Assembly: GCF_008017805.1 (NCBI RefSeq)
Contig: NZ_VRTT01000015.1
Span: 47,816-111,815 of the forward strand
Length of the DNA: 64,000 bases
Direction: 5' to 3'
DNA from: Paenibacillus sp. N3.4
GTDB lineage: Bacteria > Bacillota > Bacilli > Paenibacillales > NBRC-103111
Shown: positions 56,831 to 64,000 of the stretch, piece after piece
Layout: each line of letters begins with the position of its first letter
Position numbering within the stretch: position 1 is the first letter of the stretch
Translations under genes and position numbers: made by a program
Notes under the pieces: model-generated
Told to the model about the DNA's origin: nothing
Database searches by the model: none
The model's input: only the letters and a program-made list of their open reading frames with translations

Positions 56831-57318
56831 GAATCCCGCCTTTTGCCCGATATCAGCGTCTTCTTGCCAGCTTCGGGCTGATGGTTTCGGGAGCAATCAT
56901 TGGGAGCGCCGTGTATATGAGTATTCATCAGCACACTTACAATCAACTTTATGTGCAGATGCATAAATATTTGGAAGAAAACGCCGATCTTCGTTCCGAT
57001 ATTGAAAATCTGAATAAAACGCGCAATAAACAAACGTTAATTAATGTCGTTAATGTTTATTTGCTTCCCAAGGGCCAAGACGCTTTTATCAGCGAAGATA
57101 TTCAGAAAGAAATCGAAGGCGATGTGAAAAGTGAGCTTAAGCTCGTAATCGGACAAAAAGCCGCTTATGTGAGGGACTCACAGCCCTTATATGAAAGGCT
57201 CATCACCCAAAGAACGTACGTGCTGCATGATAAAAAGTATACCGTCGAGGTTAAATCGATCGTTCTCATTCAAACCGAACTCACCATATGGATTACGGCT
57301 CAGGAGAAGAAAACGTAA
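56827..57318 (+). CDS. ytrI: Sporulation protein YtrI
   Basis: 163 residues. Start codon TTG at 56827 overlapping the ytrH stop; GGGAGG lies about 8 nt upstream. One N-terminal membrane segment (about 14-36), then a short coiled-coil (KYLEENADLRSDIENLNKT) and a small domain ending WITAQEKK. Same position and size as B. subtilis YtrI, a mother-cell sporulation protein. Expected in the ytrHI operon. Confidence 0.85.
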   Translation: MRIPPFARYQRLLASFGLMVSGAIIGSAVYMSIHQHTYNQLYVQMHKYLEENADLRSDIENLNKTRNKQTLINVVNVYLLPKGQDAFISEDIQKEIEGDVKSELKLVIGQKAAYVRDSQPLYERLITQRTYVLHDKKYTVEVKSIVLIQTELTIWITAQEKKT

Positions 57319-57413
57319 TGATCAGTAATCCGTTCTAATGGTTCCTGATTGCATTCCGTCGATAAAATCGCTAAAGTAAACAGTAAACGGGCTGATAAGG
57401 ACGGATTACACGT

Positions 57414-57713
57414 ATGGTACAGGCAATTCAGATCATTCTATTCTCGCTTATTTGTATCTTTTTGGCTTTAACAGTCTATTTCAGCTTCCGTTCTCGCAGA
57501 GAATCGGAGCCTGTCAAACGCGGCTTATATGCAGCACGAATGAATATTTGTATGGGGCTCATGCTCGTTCTCATCGCGGTCACCCAGCTATTCTTCTTCA
57601 GTGAATCCAGTTTCCGCCGCATTTTCGGCACCATCTGTGTACTGATTGGGTTATTCAACTTATTTGCCGGTATCCGCAATCATGGGCACTTCGATCGTAT
57701 GCTTCCTAAATGA
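57414..57713 (+). CDS. ytpI: YtpI-like membrane protein
   Basis: 99 residues with three membrane helices (about 5-23, 42-62 and 67-87). NICMGLMLVLIAVTQLFFFSESSFRRIFGTICVLIGLFNLFAGIRNH (part) is the YtpI pattern. Neighbour of ytoI as in B. subtilis; function unknown. Its last 8 bp overlap the 3' end of the convergent ytoI gene. Confidence 0.82.
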   Translation: MVQAIQIILFSLICIFLALTVYFSFRSRRESEPVKRGLYAARMNICMGLMLVLIAVTQLFFFSESSFRRIFGTICVLIGLFNLFAGIRNHGHFDRMLPK

Positions 57714-59034
57714 CTTGCGCAGTTAACAGCGCCTTGGAAACAAGACCGCCTGCATGATAAATCTCTACATCGATCTTGCCAAATTTACGGCTCACCTCAA
57801 TGATGGTGGGTCTTATTTCTATTTTGGAATCAATCTGCAAGGGCTTCAAGAAATAAATCGACATATTGTCCATCACAAGATCGCCCTTCTTGTGCTCCTT
57901 TACAATTCGGTAAGCTGCCTGGGTAATAAGCGTTGTGAGTACACCTTCAGATACCGTTCCCAAATGATTCGTCATCTGCGGGGTAATAACGCCATGGAAC
58001 TGCAGCGCCCCTTTCTCGTCTCTGACCTCTTCAAGACCGGACCAGATGAGGTCCTCGAAGGTTTCACCGTTCTGCGGCTGTTTTTGGATGTACTGCATCG
58101 CTTTGAGCACGTCGCTTCGATTCAATACGCCGAGCATCTTCCGATTCGTATCGACCACAGGAAGCAGTTCGATTCCTTCCCACACCATCATATGGGCTGC
58201 TGAGGCTACGGAAGTTTGGGGAGTAACGGTCAATGGACTGCGTGTCATTAGTTTGTCTACAGTTTGAAGCGTATGGGCACCTACCATATCTTTGGATGTA
58301 ACGACGCCAATAATCCGGTTCCACTCATCCACGACTGGAAATCGGCTATATCCCGTATCTTCCGACATACGCTGCCAATCTTTTAAGGTGCTGTTCGCCT
58401 TGAGTGCAAATAAGGCAGCACCGGATGCAAGAATATCTTCAACAAGCATGATCTTTTTCTTGATCAAACGATCATATATCGCTCTATTAATCATCGAAGC
58501 GACGGTAAACGTGTCATAGCTGCTGGATATGATGGGCAGTTCCAACTGATCCGCAAGAACCTTCACCTCCGTGCTGGTGTCAAACCCTCCTGTTATCAGT
58601 ACGCCCGCACCTTGCTCCAGTGCACAAATATGAGCACCATTCCGATTGCCCACGATGAGCAAGCTTCCCGCCTCAATGTAACGCATCATGGCATCCTGCT
58701 CCATTGCGCCGATAACGAATTTATTCAACGTTTTATGGAGTCCTCTCGAACCGCCAAGCACGCGCCCTTCCACCATATTGACAACCTCAGCAAATGTTAG
58801 TTTATCAATATTTTGCCTTAATTTCTTCTCTACTCGGACTGTTCCGATCCGCTCTTTGGTTGAAACTAGGCCTTGGTTTTCAGCCTCCTTAATGGCCCGG
58901 TACGCCGTACCCTCACTGACTTCCAGGTTCTTGGCAATCTTTCTCACGGAGATTCGGCTTCCAAGCTTTAAACCTTCTATATAACGCAATATTTGTTCAT
59001 GCTTCGTTAACGCATCAACAGCGTGTGTATCCAA
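57706..59034 (-). CDS. ytoI: YtoI: HTH, DRTGG, CBS pair and hot-dog domain protein
   Basis: 442 residues, start codon TTG with GAGGTG upstream. Order: winged helix (about 12-62, ISVRKIAKNLEVSEGTAYRAIKEAENQGL), DRTGG domain (about 85-180), two CBS domains (about 195-310, YSRFPVVDEWNRIIGVVTSKDM and ELLPVVDTNRKMLGVLNRSD) and a C-terminal 4HBT/MaoC-like hot-dog domain. CBS and DRTGG domains usually sense nucleotides, so this is a metabolite-sensing regulator of unknown target. Upstream lies a promoter with a LexA-like box. Confidence 0.85.
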   Translation of the reverse strand: MDTHAVDALTKHEQILRYIEGLKLGSRISVRKIAKNLEVSEGTAYRAIKEAENQGLVSTKERIGTVRVEKKLRQNIDKLTFAEVVNMVEGRVLGGSRGLHKTLNKFVIGAMEQDAMMRYIEAGSLLIVGNRNGAHICALEQGAGVLITGGFDTSTEVKVLADQLELPIISSSYDTFTVASMINRAIYDRLIKKKIMLVEDILASGAALFALKANSTLKDWQRMSEDTGYSRFPVVDEWNRIIGVVTSKDMVGAHTLQTVDKLMTRSPLTVTPQTSVASAAHMMVWEGIELLPVVDTNRKMLGVLNRSDVLKAMQYIQKQPQNGETFEDLIWSGLEEVRDEKGALQFHGVITPQMTNHLGTVSEGVLTTLITQAAYRIVKEHKKGDLVMDNMSIYFLKPLQIDSKIEIRPTIIEVSRKFGKIDVEIYHAGGLVSKALLTAQVI

Positions 59035-59129
59035 CTGTTACACCTCTTTCATTGATCCCTGTACTACTCTGTACCACTAGTATAATCGTTTCAGAGAGCA
59101 AGAACAATGCGTAGAGACTCTATGAAGAA

Positions 59130-59156
59130 AACATCCAATCATGGAGACTGGATGTT
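59130..59156 (-). terminator. Hairpin after the chemoreceptor gene
   Basis: AACATCCA (59130-59137) pairs with TGGATGTT (59149-59156), loop 11 nt, followed on the minus strand by TTCTTC. It lies 57 bp past the chemoreceptor stop codon. It also falls at the very start of any transcript from the promoter at 59164-59191. Confidence 0.5.
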
Positions 59157-59163
59157 CATTTCC

Positions 59164-59191
59164 ATTATAACAAACATATGTTCGATGTCAA
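59164..59191 (-). promoter_or_regulatory. Sigma-A-like promoter with LexA-type box
   Basis: Minus strand: -35 TTGACA (59186-59191), 16-bp spacer, -10 TATAAT (59164-59169). The spacer contains CGAACATATGTTTG, 13 of 14 positions of the Bacillus SOS box CGAACRNRYGTTYC. It points to ytoI (start 59034), but the hairpin at 59130-59156 lies between. Confidence 0.5.
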
Positions 59192-59212
59192 AACATAGAA
59201 TACTCTGGTACG

Positions 59213-60897
59213 TTAGAGCTTGAAGTGGCTAACTTCCTCGCGCAGCTCCTCGGCTAATTTGCTTAATCCATCCGCCGAACCAAATACTTCCTTCATTGCC
59301 GCAAGCTGATCTTGGGAAACGGCTACGACACCGTTCGAATTATTCGAAATATCCTTGGAGAGGTGCGCCAGCATTTCTTCGGAAGCTAACATTTGCTCTG
59401 TCCCCGCCGAAATTTCTTCCGTGGCGGCGGATACTTCCTGCACTTGGCCTGTAACCTGCTGAACAGCCGCGTAGATATCGTAAAAAGCACTGCCGGCCTT
59501 CTTCAAGCTATCCGAGCCTTGCTCGACATCGGAAGCCCCTTTTTCCATCACAAGCACCGCATGGTTCACTTTACTAACAATATCCTCAAGTAAATGAGCG
59601 ATCTGTTCGGAGGAAAGTCTGGATTGTTCAGCTAATTTCTTGACTTCGCTGGCTACAACCGCAAAACCTTTTCCATGTTCTCCGGCTCTCGCTGCTTCAA
59701 TGGAGGCGTTCAAAGAAAGCAGATTCGTTTGCTGAGCAATGCCCCCAATGACGCTTGCGATTTCTGCTACTTGTTTGGAGTGCTCACCCAGATCATGAAT
59801 AACATGAACCGATTCCGAAACAGAAGCTCGGATATAATCCATTTGTGTCATCGTCTCCCCAATTAACAGCCTTCCTTGTTCAGCGCCATTCAGTGCTTTG
59901 TAGAAGAATCTGCGGCAATAGCCGAAGATTCTGCGATACGCTGCAAGCCATCTGCGCTTTCGGCCATCGCCCTTTTGCTTTCTTCCATGCTATTCATCTG
60001 ATGTCCAGCGGAGCTGGATATCTCCTGCACCGCTGTCGTCACTTGTTGGGCTGCTGCCACCGCTATTTCGGAGCCTATGTATACATTTTTGGAAGAAAGC
60101 GCCACTTGTTCTGCACTCTTATTTATTTTGAAAAGCAGCCCTCTTAAGTTACTTTTCATGGTATTAAAAGATAACGCCATCTGACCAAGCTCGTCTTTAC
60201 TTTTCACCTCAAGGTCCGCCATCGTCATATCGCCTGCAGCGATTCGTTTCAACGAATTCATAACGACAACAATCGGATTGGAAATCAATCTTCCCATAAA
60301 CAGGGCAATTAAACAGCCCAAGAGGAGCGCAGCGAGCGTAACAAGTTCAATCGTACGTTTAACCTGTGAGACCGTCTCTCCGGTAGAGAGGATCGAGGCA
60401 TCCAGTTGTTCTTTCTGATAATCCTCCAGCTTTTGTGCGGCTTCGGCCATTTTATTCGCTTGCGGCACACATTTCTCTTGGACTAAACGTGAATAGGTCT
60501 TTACGTCATTGATTTTTTTGTAGGAAATAATTTCTTGAACAACTTTATCATATTCCGTCTCTAAGCCAATGATTTCGTTTAAAAGCACCACGCCTTGCCC
60601 TTGTTTAACCGATTGCTGAAGAGCACCCTTTAATTCCTCAAATCGTTTGCGATCCTCCTGATAAGATTGCAAATGATGTTCGTCTCCCGTAATTAAATAG
60701 CCTCTTACGTTCTTTGCTTCACTCGCCGTTAAGTATTTCACTTCTTTCACCTGAATGATTTTGTTCACACGATCATCCATTAGCGATTTGTATGTAGCAT
60801 TGACTGACGTAATTTGATTCCACCCGATAAAAGCGACCACCAATGTAAGTAATAAAATGAAGATAAAACCAGAAAACAACTTCTTCCTGATGCTCAT
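59213..60897 (-). CDS. Methyl-accepting chemotaxis protein, frameshifted
   Basis: Membrane chemoreceptor. Transmembrane segment about 8-28, a four-helix-bundle sensor (MCP/CHASE3-like, [20 protein letters not shown]), second transmembrane segment about 183-203, HAMP ([21 protein letters not shown]), then the long signalling helices with the tip [42 protein letters not shown] (part). The frame from 60897 stops at 59890. The +1 coordinate frame continues [20 protein letters not shown] to 59213. One A is missing in the run at 59897-59899. Restored length is about 561 residues, normal for the family. The ligand is unknown. Confidence 0.87.
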
Positions 60898-61011
60898 TTT
60901 TGTCTCTCCCCTCTAATTATTCAATCTTTAAACAAACACTATACACGATTATACAACCGTATGGATAGTCGACACCAAATAATTATTTTAGACATTTTTC
61001 GATCAAACAAA

Positions 61012-61042
61012 AAACGCTACTCTCCTTAAGAGAGTAACGTTT
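61012..61042 (-). terminator. Terminator after the small membrane protein gene
   Basis: AAACG-TACTCT pairs with AGAGTA-ACGTTT (61012-61023 with 61031-61042, one bulge), loop of 7 nt. It lies 25 bp past the stop codon at 61067, and the minus strand continues with a T-rich tract. Confidence 0.6.
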
Positions 61043-61066
61043 GTTTCAGGAATTCGGATCACTTTT

Positions 61067-61345
61067 TTACTTACGAAACTGCAGCATTTTTCGACGTCCT
61101 TGGACAAGCTGCTCGAGCTGCCACCTTTTCATCCGATTGATGCGATTAAGCTCCTTACGTTTCTCTTCATCCACACCAAGGATATGGTGGAGATGAGCGG
61201 CTATGACCAGTAATGCCATCATAATCCATAAGATACTGAAAATCGTAGGCAGTGTCCACGCTGCTCGTAAGTCCATTTGCGGAATGGCGTAGAATAACAT
61301 ACCTATGGCTAAACTCATCAATACGACATTCTTGAATCCTTTCAA
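61067..61345 (-). CDS. Small membrane protein
   Basis: 92 residues if read from the TTG at 61345, which has GAGAGGAG 10 nt upstream; the frame is open to 61447 without a ribosome site. Two membrane helices (LMSLAIGMLFYAIPQM and TIFSILWIMMALLVIAAHLHHIL) and a basic tail (RINRMKRWQLEQLVQGRRKML). Family not recognised; similar small proteins accompany membrane complexes. The next gene upstream is the nitroreductase. Confidence 0.6.
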   Translation of the reverse strand: MKGFKNVVLMSLAIGMLFYAIPQMDLRAAWTLPTIFSILWIMMALLVIAAHLHHILGVDEEKRKELNRINRMKRWQLEQLVQGRRKMLQFRK

Positions 61346-61450
61346 GCTGACCGCACTCCTCTCGCTCTGACAATCAAGTACTCGACTCTTACCTACTGAC
61401 ATTGTATGAGACAAGTTCTTGATATATGAGTCATGGGAGACGATCACCTT

Positions 61451-62179
61451 TTATTCAATTTCAAATCCTTGCGTTCGCAGAAACGCTCTCATATGTTCCC
61501 GCGGCCGCTGCGCCTTGCCGGCCATTTCTTTGGTCCAAGTCGTATCGACTTTGCCATCCGTTCGTGCCTTCATATAGTCGTGGATCGTCTGGTCATAGGC
61601 GTCTACCGCAGCCTCGTTGTGAATATACCGATTCTCATGGTAAACGGCTTCTCGTGGGAGACGCGGGCGCTGCAGCGGCTCTTGAGCCGGCTGCCCAATG
61701 CACATGCCGAAGACCGGGTACACCAGCTGCGGCAAGTCCAGCAGCTGGGACACCTCGGCTGGCTTGTTCCGCAGCCCACCGATATAGACAACGCCGAGGC
61801 CAAGCGACTCGGCGGCAACGGCTGCATTCTGCGCAGCAAGCGCAGTATCCACGGTAGCAATGATGAAGTTTTCAGCATTGCCTGTAACCGCGGCGTCCCC
61901 ATGACGGTGGACGGCTTGCTCGTAGCGGTGTAAATCAGCGCACCACACAAGAAACAACGGACATTCGCTGACATAAGTTTGATTGCCTGCAAGCACGGCA
62001 AGTTGATCCCGCAGCCCTTTATCCGTAACGCCGATCACACTGTAAGCCTGCATATTGCTTGACGTTGAAGCGGACTGCGCAGCCGACAGAATCGCGTCCA
62101 ATTGCTCTGAGGTCACACGTTCATTCGTAAACTTACGAATGGAGCGATGATTTTGCAATAAACGGATGATTTCGTTCAT
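61451..62179 (-). CDS. NADPH-dependent FMN nitroreductase (NfsA/NfrA-like)
   Basis: 242 residues of the oxygen-insensitive nitroreductase family, group A. FMN-binding NHRSIRKFTNERVTSEQLDAIL and AAQSASTSSNMQAYSVIGVTD, then AAQNAAVAAESLGLGVVYIGGLRN and the phosphate-binding YPVFGMCIGQPAQEP. In Bacillus NfrA reduces flavin, nitro compounds or disulfides under stress. A middle part (61620-61860) is GC-rich compared with the flanks. It has an ordinary length with no break. Confidence 0.9.
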   Translation of the reverse strand: MNEIIRLLQNHRSIRKFTNERVTSEQLDAILSAAQSASTSSNMQAYSVIGVTDKGLRDQLAVLAGNQTYVSECPLFLVWCADLHRYEQAVHRHGDAAVTGNAENFIIATVDTALAAQNAAVAAESLGLGVVYIGGLRNKPAEVSQLLDLPQLVYPVFGMCIGQPAQEPLQRPRLPREAVYHENRYIHNEAAVDAYDQTIHDYMKARTDGKVDTTWTKEMAGKAQRPREHMRAFLRTQGFEIE

Positions 62180-62246
62180 GGGTTAACAACCTTTCTGTTA
62201 GAAATTCATATGAGAAAAGTCTCCACACATATGGTTGACCGAAAAA

Positions 62247-63302
62247 TCAATACAACAGCGCCTTTCTAATTTTACGATACAGAAGCGCCAGCATCCAAGG
62301 AATGATAATAATGAGCATAAATACGATGCCATTATACACATTAAAAAGCCATATAGACCCAGGCATATGCACTTTATATTTCCATAAGGATAGCAGCGCG
62401 GGATGCATCAAATACACGGCAAAAGACACGGAGCCGAGCGAAGTGAGTAATGCTGCCAAGCGAGTCCATCTTAGCTCGATAAGCTTTGCCAGCCAAATGA
62501 GGCTCACACCAATACCGATGCTGTACATGACCCATAACAGCTCAAACCAATTGTTATTAAAGCCGTAGCCCCGTTTGGCAAGGAGATACAGCGTCACATA
62601 GACAATTCCAATGATGCTTGTCGCCGACAATACCCAAATCTTGTTTCGATGCAGCCAAGCACGGAATGCCGTATAATTCATCCCAATCGCGCCACCAATC
62701 AAGAAGAATCCGAAGTAGGTTATACACAATTCCGGCTTGTGGCTGATCGTACCGAACCAGTGATTATAGATATACACACCAACTTGAATAGCCAGTCCCC
62801 ATAACGCCAATGTCCGACGAAACCAAGGTGCGGCTCTCACTCCCCAAACGAGCAAAGGAAACAATAAGTAGAATTGCACAATAATAATCATGAAATATAA
62901 GTGGTAACCGGAATCAGCCCATTTCAGCTGCTCAAGAAACACACCCAGATCGATTTTGATCGGATGGTCAGGCGTCCAAAGCCATGGGTTGTATATATAG
63001 TAGACAAAAGACCAAATGATATACGGAACAAGCACTTGGCGAACCCGTTTCCAATAAAAGATACCAGCCTGCTTAGCGCTCCAATTATCGGTATAAATAT
63101 AGAACAATACAATGCCGCTAATAAAAATAAAAACGGGTACTGCGAAATAACTGACCTTGTTTAAAAATTCAATGAGCAGTTCCGTGTTGCTTCCCTTCAG
63201 CCCAGGTTCGACTGTCCAATCGGCTGTCACATGAATCAGGACAACAGCAAGGATAGCGAGAGCTCTCACAATATCCAGTTCGGTAATTTTTGCTTTTGCC
63301 AT
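62247..63302 (-). CDS. Acyltransferase 3 family membrane protein (OafA/YrhL-like)
   Basis: 351 residues from the ATG at 63302 (the frame is open to 63371 but lacks a start site). About ten membrane helices. [22 protein letters not shown] contains the family's catalytic-type His in helix 1, and FFNK-like [23 protein letters not shown] follows. Such enzymes acetylate sugars or wall polymers on the outer face. GAGGA lies 12 nt upstream. The substrate cannot be told. Confidence 0.87.
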   Translation of the reverse strand: MAKAKITELDIVRALAILAVVLIHVTADWTVEPGLKGSNTELLIEFLNKVSYFAVPVFIFISGIVLFYIYTDNWSAKQAGIFYWKRVRQVLVPYIIWSFVYYIYNPWLWTPDHPIKIDLGVFLEQLKWADSGYHLYFMIIIVQFYLLFPLLVWGVRAAPWFRRTLALWGLAIQVGVYIYNHWFGTISHKPELCITYFGFFLIGGAIGMNYTAFRAWLHRNKIWVLSATSIIGIVYVTLYLLAKRGYGFNNNWFELLWVMYSIGIGVSLIWLAKLIELRWTRLAALLTSLGSVSFAVYLMHPALLSLWKYKVHMPGSIWLFNVYNGIVFMLIIIIPWMLALLYRKIRKALLY

Positions 63303-63380
63303 GTCGTTTTCGAGTCCTCTTTTCCTTATAAATACCCCCTTAACTATAGACAGTTTCGACAAATTGCGCAACTGCGAACA

Positions 63381-63422
63381 GAGGAAGAAGCACCCATATC
63401 ATTCCCTAGGTGCTTCTTCCTC
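63381..63422. terminator. Bidirectional terminator
   Basis: GAGGAAGAAGCACC (63381-63394) pairs exactly with GGTGCTTCTTCCTC (63409-63422), 14 bp, loop 14 nt. It lies just past the stop of the reductase fragment at 63428. Confidence 0.75.
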
Positions 63423-63427
63423 TTTAT

Positions 63428-63769
63428 CTACATTTGCTTCATTTCAGTAACTCGAATTTGACCTTTGCGCGGCTGTATAAGGATACGAATCACTGTCAAA
63501 AGGACGAGTACGAGAAGAGTCCCGCTATACATCATTTTTAGCCAAATGGTAGAACTGTCCGTTCCTAAATAAAATCCATGAATGAGGGCTAACGTGAATA
63601 TCGGATAAGCCAATACATGCAGAAGATACCATAGCTTTCTTTTTAGCTTATGACGGATATCTGTTATGAAAAGAACAATGAGCAGGCCATACATGGATAG
63701 TGTGCCGATCCCATTTAAGAATGGCGCTTTATGAGCTGTAAAAGGAATCCATAGTTCCCCACGTATCAA
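63428..63769 (-). pseudogene. Ferric-reductase-like transmembrane protein, truncated at its N-terminus
   Basis: 113 codons: ELWIPFTAHKAPFLNGIGTLS, then KRKLWYLLHVLAYPIFTLALIHGFYLGTDSS (part). This is the second half of a haem-binding FRE/MsrQ-type membrane domain with its His residues in LLHVLAYP and LIHGF. The first helices are absent and only a TTG at 63769 could start it. Upstream DNA encodes an apbE fragment in another frame, so a deletion seems to have joined two genes. Confidence 0.6.
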
Positions 63770-63899
63770 TTAAATGATGCATTCTTCCTTCATTCGTTTC
63801 CCAGCTTCTGAGCTGGGTACTTGAGGTAGCGACAGTGCCGTTATGAAGCTGTAAAAGAACTTCATTCGTCGATGCAGGCTCGAAGGGATTGGCGATTGC
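63729..63899 (-). pseudogene. ApbE-like FMN transferase fragment
   Basis: Minus-strand frame AIANPFEPASTNEVLLQLHN, GTVATSST, then WETNEGRMHHLID. It matches the C-terminal part of FAD:protein FMN transferase, where a xVATSGxY and HHIIDPRTG region is conserved. After HHLID the sequence changes to TWGTMDSFYSS and stops. Its upstream end meets the IS-like end at about 63902. ApbE genes often sit beside FMN-binding or ferric-reductase proteins, which fits the fragment at 63428. Confidence 0.55.
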
Positions 63900-63901
63900 A
63901 A

Positions 63902-64000
63902 TGGTCTTAAGTCAATAGATTGGACACGACGAATTGCTGTTTTCTATCCACTATTCCGAGCATAATAGACCTCTTCAAAACGAATGGGGGATAAATAGCC
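63902..64000 (-). mobile_element. IS3-type element, right end with transposase C-terminus, cut by window edge
   Basis: Minus-strand frame at the edge reads GYLSPIRFEEVYYARNSG and stops at 63944-63946, the typical C-terminus of IS3/IS150-group OrfB integrases. About 40 bp further, TGGTCTTAAGTCAATAGATT (63902-63921) with TGGACAC is a plausible inverted terminal repeat. The rest lies outside the window. Confidence 0.5.

Noticed and set aside
1..64000. CRISPR array, tRNA, rRNA or prophage
   Set aside because: No regularly spaced identical repeats, cloverleaf with CCA-type ends, rRNA-like sequence or phage structural gene was seen.

Overview
The window looks like a Bacillales chromosome, most probably Paenibacillus or a close relative. 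Pointers are the gene orders citZ-icd-mdh, accD-accA-pyk, ytvI/fxsA and dnaE/ytrH-ytrI-ytpI/ytoI, sporulation genes, AraC regulators with a membrane sensor beside LplABC-like sugar transporters, and secreted carbohydrate-active proteins. No rRNA, tRNA or CRISPR array was seen.

Layout. 0-4 kb: a response regulator of PhoP type (cut by the window edge) with a four-repeat PHO box, its candidate kinase PhoR, and class I fumarase. 4-12.4 kb: a secreted polysaccharide deacetylase, then a sugar ABC transporter (permease, lipoprotein, permease) with a small secreted lectin-like protein and a divergent AraC-type sensor-regulator. 12.4-24.6 kb: an accessory region of small single genes on the minus strand (GNAT acetyltransferases, HAD phosphatases, lipoproteins, HtrA, phosphoglycerate mutase). 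Most are followed by a related palindromic element ending in CGTTAG. This stretch also holds an alginate-lyase-like enzyme with two cre sites and a DNA-binding-domain/F1-ATPase-beta-like fusion protein with iterated repeats in its promoter. 25-31 kb: a thiamine-diphosphate decarboxylase, an IS91 remnant, and a Fur-controlled siderophore uptake cluster with its AraC regulator. 31-38 kb: a LysR/MFS pair, a DJ-1-like protein and two membrane or secreted proteins. 38-64 kb: core metabolism (TCA genes, polyphosphate kinase and exopolyphosphatase, pyruvate kinase, acetyl-CoA carboxylase transferase, DNA polymerase III alpha, sporulation genes, a chemoreceptor). The right edge is a scar of apbE, ferric-reductase and IS3-type fragments.

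Mobile and repeat DNA. A 489-bp non-coding element with inverted ends and an 8-bp target duplication sits in the loop of a terminator hairpin at 5.2-5.75 kb. A truncated copy lies at 35.1-35.5 kb and a 156-bp element with related ends at 15.55-15.7 kb.

Quality note. Seven genes (deacetylase, lectin, TPP decarboxylase, FecCD permease, siderophore-binding protein, dnaE, chemoreceptor) are each broken by a shift that one added base would repair, usually in a short homopolymer or GC run. Because dnaE is essential, sequence error is at least as likely as real decay, so I annotate them as genes with a frameshift.
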